A DNA stretch of 31,889 bases from BOG-1363 sp043775355. GTDB taxonomy: Bacteria > Planctomycetota > UBA11346. The stretch lies in assembly GCA_043775355.1 (NCBI GenBank), contig JAYVSL010000032.1, positions 1 through 31,889 of the forward strand, given 5' to 3'. The notes under the pieces are model-generated. The model was not told the origin of the DNA and searched no databases. It was given only the letters and a program-made list of their open reading frames with translations. A program made the position numbers and the translations under genes. Of this stretch, positions 8,900 to 17,273 are shown in pieces (within the stretch, counting starts at the first letter, position 1; each line of letters starts with the position of its first letter).

Positions 8900-10338
8900 C
8901 CACCTCCGAGGCTGAGCAGATGGGCCTTGAGCACGAAGCTGTTGCGCACCACGTAGCGGTCGCCCTCAGCGATAGCGCTCCCAGGAAGAAGTTCGGTGAC
9001 CGTTCCATCGCGGCGGCCGATTTTCACCGGCACCACGCGAAAGCCTTTTTCGTCCTGCACGAATACCATGGATATTCCGTTGATTTCCTGGATGGAATCC
9101 GTCAACACGGCCATCGCTGCGGATTGTTCATCGAGGATGAATTCGGCAGAGACGAACATCCCTGGACGCCATGCGCCATCGCGATTGGCGATCTGGGCGC
9201 GGGCCATCGCCATGCCGGTTTTCTCATCGATGACAGGTGATAGGTAGCTCAGCTCGGTGGTTGCTTCTGCTCCCGTCGCGGTGTGAACGATGATCTTGTG
9301 ACCGGACTTCACCTGAGCGAGTTGGTCACTGGTCACGGACATTTGGACGATGACCTGGGTGAGGTCCGCGATGAAGAACGCATCGTGATCGACGCTCAGC
9401 GCCTCACCTGGTGCGAGATGCCTTTCGATCACCGTTCCGGCGATGGGCGCCTTGATCTCGTAGCGAGTAAGCGGGCGCTGGGTGTCGGTGACGAACCCGG
9501 CGATATCCTCTTCGCTCAACCCCAAGGCGCGCAGCTTTTGGCGTGCGATGGTCAGATCGAGTGTGGCCTGGATCGCCGCTTGGTTCGCCTCTTTAACAAT
9601 GCGTTCGCCCGCGTAAGATGTCTCTTCGAGCGCCGCCGTATAGCGCGCTTTCGCCGAGGAGAATTCTTCTTCCGCCAGCGCGAAATCTGCCGCCGGCGAA
9701 ATCTTTTTATCGAAGAGCGCCTTTTCTCGCTCAAAGGTTGTCTTGGCCGCGCGCAGGCGCGCGTAGGCGGTGATCAGACTGGCGCGATTTTCTCCAATCG
9801 GCGCGCCCTGCATCGCGCCATCGATGTCCTGCAAGTCTGCCTGCTTCTCCAGCAGGCTTCGCAGTTTGGTGGTGTTGGCGGCAACGAGATTGGCGCGTTC
9901 CTGCACCGTGGTCGCAAGCCCTACGTGAGCTTTGGCGGAAACATAAAGCGTGGCGGCATCGGCCAGTTCACGGCTGTCCATGGTCGCCAGCACGTCGCCA
10001 GCCTGGACCCGCTCACCGAGCTGTTTGCGTACCTCGCGAATGGTTCCACTAAGGCTGGTGACGACGTGTGCGCTGCGCGTGTCATCGATGATGAGCTGCG
10101 CTGGCATGGTTAGACTGAGACGCATGGGGTGCTTACCTGCGACTTCCAGGCTCAGCTCAGATTTGGCGATGGCTTCTGCAGATAACACAAAGGTGGTGGG
10201 AATGCCCTTCGAGGCGGCCTTTTCAGGGGCGGCCGACGATGCGGTTGGCGAATCGCCGCAGGCGCTGAGCGCTGCAAAGAGCGTGATCACGGCCGTCCAA
10301 GTGACGGTCGTGCGGTGGACTTGGGATAGACGGGTCAT
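8896..10338 (-). CDS. HlyD/CusB-type periplasmic adaptor lipoprotein of the efflux system
   Basis: This 480-residue membrane-fusion protein bridges the RND pump and the outer-membrane channel. Its signal sequence ends in a lipobox (ALSAC, Cys27), so it is a lipoprotein anchored in the membrane. A biotinyl-lipoyl-like half motif (SGTIREVRKQLGERVQAGDVLATMDS) precedes a long helical hairpin (about 130-270). The second half follows (YEIKAPIAGTVIERHLAPGEAL), then the beta-barrel and membrane-proximal domains (for example WRPGMFVSAEF). There is no N-terminal Met-rich or YHS-like metal domain of the kind found in some CusB proteins. Its ATG overlaps the stop of the upstream outer-membrane protein gene (ATGA), and its own stop overlaps the pump start. 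Confidence 0.92.
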   Translation of the reverse strand: MTRLSQVHRTTVTWTAVITLFAALSACGDSPTASSAAPEKAASKGIPTTFVLSAEAIAKSELSLEVAGKHPMRLSLTMPAQLIIDDTRSAHVVTSLSGTIREVRKQLGERVQAGDVLATMDSRELADAATLYVSAKAHVGLATTVQERANLVAANTTKLRSLLEKQADLQDIDGAMQGAPIGENRASLITAYARLRAAKTTFEREKALFDKKISPAADFALAEEEFSSAKARYTAALEETSYAGERIVKEANQAAIQATLDLTIARQKLRALGLSEEDIAGFVTDTQRPLTRYEIKAPIAGTVIERHLAPGEALSVDHDAFFIADLTQVIVQMSVTSDQLAQVKSGHKIIVHTATGAEATTELSYLSPVIDEKTGMAMARAQIANRDGAWRPGMFVSAEFILDEQSAAMAVLTDSIQEINGISMVFVQDEKGFRVVPVKIGRRDGTVTELLPGSAIAEGDRYVVRNSFVLKAHLLSLGGG

Positions 10339-11768
10339 GGCTGTGACTCCTGCTTGGTATCAGTCGAGAATGGTGTGGTTGGTGTGGTTGGTGTGGACGG
10401 CGTGGACGGCGTGGACGGCGTGGACGGAACAGCGATCGGCAGTGGCCCGCCAGAAATGCGCTCCAGAGCTGCGGCTGCCTGATGGTAGTCGACCGTGGCG
10501 TCGATGAATTGCAGACGAATTGCCGTCACGGTGCGCTGCGCCTCCAGCAGATCGAGGTAACTGAATTTTCCGGCGCGATAACCGGTTTCGATATCGAGAT
10601 GAATTTTCTCGGCGATGGGAATGCTTTCGCGTTTCAGCTGATCGCATTCCTCGTACGCGCTGATGAGCCGCTGATAGGCGGCGGTGAGCTCGCTGGTAAG
10701 CGCCACTTCGGCGGCATGTCGTTGCGCCTTGGCTTTGGCAAGGCGGTGATGCGCTTCTTCGATGGCACCTTGATTGCGGTCGAACACCGGAAGTGGAATC
10801 GATGCCGAAGCAACAAATGCATGATCACTGTCGGCACTGAAGCGGCGATAGCCGGCACCGATGGTGACATCGGGAATGGCGGCGGCGCGTTCCCATTCCA
10901 TCAGCGCTGCTTGACTGTCGGCTTCGGCCTGAAAGCGCAGCAGATCCGGATGCTGGGGTAAGCGCGCGGCAAGCACGGCGAGCGGCGGCGGTGCGGCCCA
11001 ATCATCGACGATGGCAACAGCGTTGGTAAAGCGCGGCTGCGACGACCCCCACGTCGTCGCCAATAAGGTGCGCGCACTCATCATGTGACGCTGGGATCTG
11101 GCTAAGATCAGCCGTGCATCCGTGAGCGCGAGTCCCGCCCGCGCGGTTTCCACCGGAGTTGATTTCCCGGCAGTCACTCGCTCTTCGGCGATCTGCATCG
11201 CTTGCTGCGCCGTGCGCAATGATTGCTCAGCCAAGGCGACGCGCTGTTGGGCTCCGACTACGGCAACAAACGCATTGGCGACTGAGCCGAGCACCAATAA
11301 ACGACGGCTTTCGTAATCCCACTGCGCAGCGGTGCCGCTCAAGCGCGCCTGATTGATGCGCGCCGATCGTTTGCCACCGAGTTCGATGACTTGCCCAAGG
11401 CGCACCGTGTATTCGGCGGCATCCGTACCGTGGTACGAATTCGATCCGGCGAAATTCTCAACCCCCACATCCAGCGTTGGATTCGGCAGCGCACGGGCTT
11501 GCAGTTGGCGGGCCTCCCAGGCGCGTGTTTCCCAACCGGCAACCGCCAGATCCGGACTACGCAGCAAGGCCAACGCCAGAGCTTGACGAAGCGTCAAATC
11601 ACCGACGAATTCTTCACTCGTCAGCGGTGCTAGCGGTGGAGTCGCGGTCACCGACGACATGGCGAAATGGGCTTCGAGAGCGTGGACTGGGGCAACACGA
11701 TTATCGCCACAACCGCCTAACAGCGGAACCAGGAGAACGGCAATGACCTGCCGTGGATGAACGGTCAT
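10335..11768 (-). CDS. Outer-membrane efflux lipoprotein, TolC/CusC family
   Basis: This 477-residue channel protein is the first gene of the efflux operon proper. A signal sequence with lipobox LGGC (Cys20) is followed by two copies of the outer-membrane efflux fold: LTLRQALALALLRSPDLAVAGWETRAWEARQLQARALPNP in the first half and LAVLAARLPQHPDLLRFQAEADSQAAL in the second. GYRAGKFSYLDLLEAQRT, the common late-helix motif, is near residue 390. A TAAGGGA element precedes the ATG. The last 25 or so residues are a Ser/Thr-Pro tail (PSTPSTPSTPST...) encoded by a nonamer array, outside the fold and probably tolerated rather than functional. Confidence 0.92.
   Translation of the reverse strand: MTVHPRQVIAVLLVPLLGGCGDNRVAPVHALEAHFAMSSVTATPPLAPLTSEEFVGDLTLRQALALALLRSPDLAVAGWETRAWEARQLQARALPNPTLDVGVENFAGSNSYHGTDAAEYTVRLGQVIELGGKRSARINQARLSGTAAQWDYESRRLLVLGSVANAFVAVVGAQQRVALAEQSLRTAQQAMQIAEERVTAGKSTPVETARAGLALTDARLILARSQRHMMSARTLLATTWGSSQPRFTNAVAIVDDWAAPPPLAVLAARLPQHPDLLRFQAEADSQAALMEWERAAAIPDVTIGAGYRRFSADSDHAFVASASIPLPVFDRNQGAIEEAHHRLAKAKAQRHAAEVALTSELTAAYQRLISAYEECDQLKRESIPIAEKIHLDIETGYRAGKFSYLDLLEAQRTVTAIRLQFIDATVDYHQAAAALERISGGPLPIAVPSTPSTPSTPSTPTTPTTPFSTDTKQESQP
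10372..10425 (-). repeat. 9-bp coding tandem repeat giving a Pro-Ser/Thr tail
   Basis: Six nonamers (ggtgtggtt twice, ggtgtggac once, ggcgtggac three times on the plus strand) lie inside the 3' end of the outer-membrane efflux gene and encode repeated Pro-Ser-Thr or Pro-Thr-Thr triplets. The period is a multiple of three, so copy-number change would lengthen or shorten the tail without a frameshift. Confidence 0.85.
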
Positions 11769-11927
11769 GAGAGTATCCCTTAGGTGAAAAGGTATGAATG
11801 GTTAAAGAATTGAGATCAGCAGACGAGCAACGCACGCTCAAAAAAATGAGCGCGTTAGCAACGTCAACAGCAGCAGCCACAGCACGTCTTCGCGCTCAAG
11901 CGCGGGGACGTGAAGCCGTGATCTTAT

Positions 11928-12368
11928 TCAGACGGGAGGTGCTCGCGATGGCCCTGGAGGCGCTCGATCGCTATCGATGCAGGTCGGATACCAATGAGTT
12001 TCGACCGCCTGCGTCACCAAGCACGGCGGCGGTAAGATGAAAATGACCGCTAAAGAAATAGAGACCGGGGCAATCACCGACGCCAGCGGTCGCGATGACG
12101 GCAGGTCATGATCCGCGACGTCATGTTCAGGGTGTTTATCGTGGCAGGCGTCATCGTGATGGCGTGACTCATGATCATGCGCGAAAAACGCCTCAAGACC
12201 GTGATGCTCCAAAATCACATGCACAGGTAGATAAATGATGTTGATCGCAACTACGTTCAAGATGGCAAATAACGCTACCAGAGCCATACCCTGCGCCCTG
12301 GTCATTCGCCGATACCACCATTGCTTCAACTGCGTGATCACGCTAAGCGTCGTATGAACCTCGCTCAT
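11928..12368 (-). CDS. Small His-rich membrane protein upstream of the metal efflux operon
   Basis: From the ATG at 12366-12368 this is a 146-residue protein; an ATG at 12414-12416 would add 16 residues. Two membrane segments (about 28-50 and 97-113) flank a loop with eleven His between residues 50 and 87, alternating with Asp and Glu (HDHESRHHDDACHDKHPEHD) and one Cys. Such a loop should bind divalent metal ions such as zinc, cobalt, nickel or copper. It lies 159 bp upstream of the efflux genes on the same strand. I do not recognise a named family; it resembles in style small His-rich proteins found with czc, cop and cnr loci. A role as metal sensor, buffer or delivery protein for the pump is an inference. 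Confidence 0.65.
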   Translation of the reverse strand: MSEVHTTLSVITQLKQWWYRRMTRAQGMALVALFAILNVVAINIIYLPVHVILEHHGLEAFFAHDHESRHHDDACHDKHPEHDVADHDLPSSRPLASVIAPVSISLAVIFILPPPCLVTQAVETHWYPTCIDSDRAPPGPSRAPPV

Positions 12369-12575
12369 AAATGAAAGCCGTGATTTGCACGATGAAGTCT
12401 CCTTGAAGACCAACATCGTTAGGCGGCAACACCGTGTCGACCCGGGTTTACCGGGCGGTTACGAAGAAATCGCAGACTTTTGCCCCGGCTCAGACCGATT
12501 TTGGGGCGTGGCCGATCTGCGAGCCCGACTTGTCTCGGACTCGCCTGCGCGAATAGCGCGGATTTCACCGCAAAA

Positions 12576-12610
12576 CGAAGAACCCGCAGAGGTGATCTGC
12601 GGGTTCTTCG
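12576..12610 (-). terminator. Intrinsic terminator of ssrA
   Basis: A perfect 15-bp stem (CGAAGAACCCGCAGA at 12576-12590 with its complement at 12596-12610) closes a five-base loop. On the minus strand it is followed by TTTTGCGG. It lies 18 bases beyond the mature tmRNA 3' end. Confidence 0.85.
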
Positions 12611-12628
12611 TGGGTTTGTAACCCGTAT

Positions 12629-12998
<370 letters not shown>

Positions 12999-13117
12999 AT
13001 GTTTCGGTTGTCAACGTTGGCGAGTGTCGGAACAGGGATCGCAGAGGGAAGCAGTGAAATTCTTGGCTTGCTACAGCGAGCGCATGCTGAGCGGCGACTC
13101 GGCGACCGGTGCGAACG

Positions 13118-13582
13118 TTATTGGTCGATTGGGTTCTGCGCCATCGCGACGATAAAATCGTAGTGATGCTGCTCTACCGGCTGAACTGACAGCCGCGAGC
13201 GTTGAAACAGCAGCATGTCAGAGATTTCAGGAACGGCGCGTAGTGCTTCGAGCGCCAGTACACGGGGAAAGGTGCTGACGTAGCGAACATCGACCATGTG
13301 CCAGCGCGGTTTTTCGGGAGTGCTGGCGGAGTCGAAATATTTTGAGTTCGAATCCCAGCTGGTGTGATCGGGATAGGCGCTGCGAGCGATTTCGGCGAGG
13401 CCGGCGACACCGCTCGGTTTGGCATTGGAGTGATAGAAGAGCACGCGATCGCCAACCGCCATTGAGCGCATGAAATTCCGCGCTTGGTAATTGCGCACGC
13501 CATCCCATGGAGCAACACGCTGCTTTTTCAGAGTGGCGATGCCGAAGGCGTCCGGCTCTGATTTCATCAGCCAATAGTTCAT
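13118..13582 (-). CDS. EVE-domain (PUA-like fold) protein
   Basis: This 154-residue single-domain protein opens with MNYWLMKSEPDAFGI, continues with WDGVRNYQARNFMR and GDRVLFYHSN, and later PRWHMVDVRYV. These are the standard landmarks of the EVE family, whose human member is THYN1. EVE domains have the PUA-like fold and are thought to bind modified bases in DNA or RNA, such as 5-methylcytosine derivatives, but the bacterial single-domain members have no settled role. The full family length is present with no obvious damage. It is a separate gene from serB: the stop of serB lies 41 bp upstream of its ATG. Confidence 0.88.
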   Translation of the reverse strand: MNYWLMKSEPDAFGIATLKKQRVAPWDGVRNYQARNFMRSMAVGDRVLFYHSNAKPSGVAGLAEIARSAYPDHTSWDSNSKYFDSASTPEKPRWHMVDVRYVSTFPRVLALEALRAVPEISDMLLFQRSRLSVQPVEQHHYDFIVAMAQNPIDQ

Positions 13583-13622
13583 GCGCGGATTCTTATCATC
13601 ATCACATCTGCTGTTGTCGTGA

Positions 13623-14300
13623 TCATGGTGCGTCCAATGCCGTGATCAGTTCGGCGAAATCGGTTACAAACCAATCCGCACCGGCTTTGACTTTTTCTCG
13701 TACGACAATTCCACCGTAGCCGATGAAGCCATCGGCTGGCGGACGCGCCTCTAGATCGGTCGCGCCATCGCCGACCATGATCAGCGGCGAGTAACCAAAA
13801 CGTTTTTTCAAATCACTGATGGCCGTGCCTTTGCCACCACTGCGACTGGTGAACGCCGTTTCATCAAAACCTGCATAATCACCGTTGGCGGTGAAGCGGA
13901 GGACATTCGCCATCACGCGATGATCTGGCAGTCCCAGTTGTTTGGCGAGCGGGGCAATCATCACGGTAAATCCACCGCTGATGAGATAGACATGCGTGCC
14001 GCGTTTTTCCAACTCTGCGATAAGATGAGCGATCCCAGGCGTCAGCTGCGGTGGATGCGCTTGCAAACAATCGGCAATCAATTGCCGTGAAGGACGAATC
14101 AGATTGAGCCGGGCCGTCAGCGCATCCTGAAACAACACCGTTCCGCCCATCGCATTGCGGGTGAGTTCAGCAACTTTTTCACCAACGCCTGCGTGTGCTG
14201 CCAGCACATCAATGCCTTCATCAGGACTGACGGTGGAATCAACGTCGAAACAAACGGCTTGAGCGTTGGCCCACAGCGAACGAATAGGAGCGGAGGTCAT
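13623..14300 (-). CDS. serB: Phosphoserine phosphatase
   Basis: This 225-residue HAD-family enzyme removes phosphate from L-phosphoserine in the last step of serine synthesis. Motif I is CFDVDSTV (nucleophile D19, acid/base D21), with the Ser-Thr pair typical of SerB. Motif II is LISGGFT. The Lys of motif III is in SGGKGTAI, and motif IV is GDGATDLEA with its two Asp residues. EGIDVLAAHAGVGEKVAELTRNAMGG is the cap region typical of SerB. There is no N-terminal ACT domain, so this is the short form. The gene starts two bases after the stop of the small membrane-protein gene, so the two are probably co-transcribed. Confidence 0.94.
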   Translation of the reverse strand: MTSAPIRSLWANAQAVCFDVDSTVSPDEGIDVLAAHAGVGEKVAELTRNAMGGTVLFQDALTARLNLIRPSRQLIADCLQAHPPQLTPGIAHLIAELEKRGTHVYLISGGFTVMIAPLAKQLGLPDHRVMANVLRFTANGDYAGFDETAFTSRSGGKGTAISDLKKRFGYSPLIMVGDGATDLEARPPADGFIGYGGIVVREKVKAGADWFVTDFAELITALDAP

Positions 14301-14302
14301 GT

Positions 14303-14674
14303 TTATCTCAATTCGTAAGCCGGCGATCGACTGCTGATCTTGGCAAATAGACCCTCAGCCACACCGTTAGCGACAAAGAAAAAGAAGAACTGCACAAGAA
14401 AAAATCCCATGGGACGCCAGAACGACCAACCGCGCGACTTGATGGCGTACCACAACACTCCGATCAGACTCAACAGCAAGATTGCAACGGGCAGAAAGGA
14501 TCCCAGCCGTATCTTCCGCTGAGCCGCATCATGCATGATCCAGGCCAAGACCAGCGAGGAAAATACCATTGATGTTACCGCATTCGTGACCTGCCAAGTC
14601 GCATCGAAAAGAACCACGCCCAGCACGCCCCCGATCAACACAAGGACGCTAAGATGGATGCTGGTCCTAAACAT
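14303..14674 (-). CDS. Small integral membrane protein, function unknown
   Basis: This 123-residue protein is mostly hydrophobic, with about four membrane segments: near 8-26, 30-47, 58-76 and 86-107. A basic loop (HDAAQRKIRLGS) lies between segments two and three, and WYAIKSRGW follows segment three. I recognise no catalytic motif. It sits between accD and serB on the same strand, 17 bp after the accD stop and two bp before serB, so it is probably part of a short operon. Nothing in it points to a role in serine or fatty-acid synthesis. Confidence 0.75.
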   Translation of the reverse strand: MFRTSIHLSVLVLIGGVLGVVLFDATWQVTNAVTSMVFSSLVLAWIMHDAAQRKIRLGSFLPVAILLLSLIGVLWYAIKSRGWSFWRPMGFFLVQFFFFFVANGVAEGLFAKISSRSPAYELR

Positions 14675-14691
14675 GGCTCGACTAGGCCAGC

Positions 14692-15534
14692 CTATTTCGA
14701 CGTCGTCAAATAGCGCAGAATTCGCGCTAATTCCGCTTTCAAATCCTGCCGCGTCACGATCAGGTCAAGCTGGCCATGATCAAAAAGGAATTCACTGGTC
14801 TGGAAACCTTCTGGCAATTCTTGCTTAATGGTTTCTTTAATCACGCGTGGGCCGGTGAAGCCGATCAAGGCTTTGGGTTCAGCCATGATGACGTCGCCTA
14901 AGCTGGCGTAGCTGGCCATAACGCCAGCCATGGTTGGATTGGTTAGCACCGAAATATACGGCAACTTAGCCAACGCATGACGACCGAGCGCGGCGCTGGT
15001 CTTGGCCATCTGCATCAGCGACAGCGCGCCTTCTTGCATGCGCGCGCCGCCAGAGGTTGAAATAATAATCACTGGCTGTTTAGCCGCAGTCGAACGTTCG
15101 ATCATGCGCGTCAGTTTTTCACCGACCACCGATCCCATCGAGCCGCCATTGAAACTAAAATCCATCACGCCCATGCCGACGCCGATGCCGGCAAGTTTTC
15201 CACTGCCGCAAATCACCGCGTCTTTAAGACCGGTTTTTGCCATCTGTTGAATGATGCGATCAAGATAGGGCTTGCTGTCGACAAACTTGAGCGGATCGCC
15301 TGAGGTCATGCCGTAGTCAAATTCCGTCCACGTGCCGTCATCGATCAAGTTTTGAATGCGCCGCACGCCGGGCATCGGAAAGTGATGATTGCATTCGGGG
15401 CAGGTGTCGAGGCGTTCCTCGACCAAGCGTTTGAACACCGTTTTCTCACACCCTGGGCACTTCACCCACAGGCCGTCAGGGATCTTTTTCGCTTCACGAC
15501 CTGGCGCACCGCGCCGCAAACGTTCAAGCACCAT
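14692..15534 (-). CDS. accD: Acetyl-CoA carboxylase carboxyltransferase subunit beta
   Basis: This 280-residue subunit works with AccA to move the carboxyl group from biotin to acetyl-CoA, making malonyl-CoA for fatty-acid synthesis. An N-terminal four-Cys zinc finger (C26, C29, C45, C48) is followed by the crotonase-like carboxyltransferase core, with MDFSFNGGSMGSVVGEKLTR, STSGGARMQEGALSLMQM and LTNPTMAGVMASYASLGD as the standard motifs, and EPKALIGFTGPRVI near the C-terminus. The length is normal. The window holds no accA, accB or accC. The ATG at 15532-15534 has no better upstream alternative. Confidence 0.97.
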   Translation of the reverse strand: MVLERLRRGAPGREAKKIPDGLWVKCPGCEKTVFKRLVEERLDTCPECNHHFPMPGVRRIQNLIDDGTWTEFDYGMTSGDPLKFVDSKPYLDRIIQQMAKTGLKDAVICGSGKLAGIGVGMGVMDFSFNGGSMGSVVGEKLTRMIERSTAAKQPVIIISTSGGARMQEGALSLMQMAKTSAALGRHALAKLPYISVLTNPTMAGVMASYASLGDVIMAEPKALIGFTGPRVIKETIKQELPEGFQTSEFLFDHGQLDLIVTRQDLKAELARILRYLTTSK

Positions 15535-15628
15535 GCGGTTCTCCGGCGTGCGATGCTAAGGGGCCGACGCACGGCGCAAAGGCCACCTGTCTGACGACCG
15601 CTGGCGACCGAGTGCTACTACCAACGAC

Positions 15629-15715
15629 AGACCACAGGCTACTGGCTACGGAGCACCGTTTTGTACCTGACGTCGCAGCACGATCCTGTGGCCTGTAGTC
15701 CGTAGTCGGTGGTCC
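15629..15715 (-). repeat. Dispersed core-and-heptamer element, copy 2 (reverse orientation)
   Basis: Read on the minus strand, the core (15650-15689) contains GGATCGTGCTGCGACGTC followed by ACAAAACGGTG. Heptamers flank it on both sides in inverted orientation: agaccac/aggctac/tggctac (15629-15649) and ggcctgt/agtccgt/agtcggt (15690-15710) on the plus strand. It sits between the divergent accD and SH3b genes. Confidence 0.78.
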
Positions 15716-15790
15716 CCGCTCGTGGCCGTCCGCGAGCGGCATTGCAAAGCGCACCTCCGATCTAGGCTCCGAGCCCGGAGGCCCTCTCTC

Positions 15791-17011
15791 ATGCTCAAAG
15801 CTTGCTCCCTTGCCTTGCTCGCGCTGTCCGGCCCTTTGTGGGTTCCCGTCATGGCGGTCGACGCTCCACTCGAGCAGACGCAGGCGGTCGCAACGACGAT
15901 GGCCAAGCGCGCCAATGTGCGCTTTGGACCAAGCCAACAAGCCAAAGTCGTGGTGACGCTGGATGCTGGCACCAAGGTAGAAGTTTTGGGCATCGCTCAG
16001 GGTTTGCCCGAATGGTACGTCATCCGCTTTCCGCGTGAGGGTTCGGCGTGGATCCATCGCAAAGTTTTACTGATCGATGCCGCCAGTAAAAAAGGCAAGG
16101 TGATCGAAGATCGCGCGCGCGTGCGCGATGATGCTCGTCAGGGCAGCAACATTGTCGCCGAGCTCGCCGTTGGTGAAGAAGTTGAAATTAGAGATCGGGT
16201 TGCGGTTGGTGATTGGTTACCGGTCTATCCGCCCAGCGCGGTGGCTTATGTCCACAAAAGTGTGCTCATTGTTCCCGCCGGAAATGAAGGCGCTATCGTC
16301 ATTAAAGATAAAGAAGGAGCCAAACTTGATGATTTATGGGAGGAAGTCCAAGCTCGCTATGGCGCCTATAAAGGCGCACTCGACCGCGATGTTGAAGTGG
16401 CAGCGAAACTCGACTGGGAATTCCTTGATGGCCAATTGGGCAAAGTGGTCGACGGTCATCCTCGCGAAAGTGTGAAACTCGCGGCGAAACGCCTCAAAGA
16501 TCGCATCGCTCCGGTGGTCTCGGCGGCCACCCAGGTACAGCGCGCGAATAAAATCACGCCCGTGCGTGACGTCCCAGGATTGCCGCCCATCGTGGTGAAA
16601 ACGGATCCGGTGCCGAGCACGGAAAAACCGCCGAAAAATGAGACTCCGGTTACTCCGCCAAATATTAATCCGTTACCAACGACGAACAAACCTCCGGTAG
16701 ATACCGCAGAACTCAAAAGAGTCGCCGAACAAGCCCCGGCAGCACCCAAGACCAACGAGTTTGCCGCGCAAGGATTTCTCGAAGAACGCGCCGTAGCAGC
16801 CGTCGGCACCAACTATGTTCTCATCGACAAAAATGGTAAAGTCTGTGCTTTCGTCAAAACTAAACCCGGCGTCGACATCCAACTCTCAGAATTTTTCTGG
16901 CGCTTGGTTGGAGTGAAAGGCGAATCTCAACCGATCGCCGCTGACAAGCACGGCCAAGGCAGCGGACCGATTCCGTTGGTGCTGGTCGATGACGTTCTTT
17001 TGCTTCGTTAG
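15791..17011 (+). CDS. Secreted SH3b-domain protein, function unknown
   Basis: I start at the ATG at 15791 (407 residues) because it opens a clear signal peptide (about residues 1-25, ending near VMAVDA). Two bacterial SH3 domains follow, at about 35-95 (RANVRFGPSQQAKVV...WYVIRFP...AWIHRKVL) and 105-160 (RARVRDDARQGSNIVAEL...WLPVYPP...AYVHKSVL). A helical region comes next (about 165-250, DDLWEEVQARYGAY), then a Pro-rich linker (about 265-320). The C-terminal domain at about 335-407 includes TNYVLIDKNGKVCAFV and ends VLVDDVLLLR. SH3b domains usually bind cell-wall peptides, so an envelope role is likely. The final domain is not one I recognise. Repeats flank the gene on both sides. Confidence 0.78.
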   Translation: MLKACSLALLALSGPLWVPVMAVDAPLEQTQAVATTMAKRANVRFGPSQQAKVVVTLDAGTKVEVLGIAQGLPEWYVIRFPREGSAWIHRKVLLIDAASKKGKVIEDRARVRDDARQGSNIVAELAVGEEVEIRDRVAVGDWLPVYPPSAVAYVHKSVLIVPAGNEGAIVIKDKEGAKLDDLWEEVQARYGAYKGALDRDVEVAAKLDWEFLDGQLGKVVDGHPRESVKLAAKRLKDRIAPVVSAATQVQRANKITPVRDVPGLPPIVVKTDPVPSTEKPPKNETPVTPPNINPLPTTNKPPVDTAELKRVAEQAPAAPKTNEFAAQGFLEERAVAAVGTNYVLIDKNGKVCAFVKTKPGVDIQLSEFFWRLVGVKGESQPIAADKHGQGSGPIPLVLVDDVLLLR

Positions 17012-17014
17012 TTA

Positions 17015-17270
17015 AATGTCGAATGTCCTCCATATGTCGAATGTCCTTCATATGTCGAATGTCCGATGTCCGATGTCCGATGTCGAAGGCACATCGCTGA
17101 GCTGAATTGCGTTTAATGGAATGAACATGAGCTACTTGATTCGCCATTCGGTGAATGGTCTTGTCTCCACGTCTTCATGTCTTCCCTGCCTTCGACATCG
17201 GACATCGGACATCGGACATCGGACATCGGACATGAGAATGACATCGGACATGAGAATGACATCGGACATC
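17015..17270. repeat. Inverted GACATCG heptamer element A1, upstream of mutS
   Basis: Left arm 17015-17091 is built of ATGTCCG/ATGTCGA units, the centre 17092-17186 is not repeated, and right arm 17187-17270 is (GACATCG)n followed by two ATGAGAATGACATCGGAC units. A 33-bp perfect inverted repeat pairs 17059-17091 with 17187-17219. The element begins four bases after the SH3b stop codon and ends four bases before the mutS start codon, so it fills the whole gap. Confidence 0.92.
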
Positions 17271-17273
17271 TAA

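Noticed and set aside
7943..8956. Long plus-strand open frame of 337 codons inside the RND pump gene
   Set aside because: It is antisense to a clear CzcA/CusA gene, has no recognisable domain, and its composition follows from the reverse complement of the pump codons.
13009..13014. TTGACA on the minus strand near the ssrA 5' end as a -35 box
   Set aside because: It is only about 10 bases before the mature 5' end, too close for a -35 element, and no matching -10 follows.
13344..13356. tRNA-like T-arm (GTTCGAATCCC)
   Set aside because: It lies within the EVE-domain gene and no acceptor, D or anticodon arms can be built around it.
17015..17270. GACATCG arrays as a CRISPR array
   Set aside because: Units are seven bases with no regular unique spacers, and no cas genes are present.
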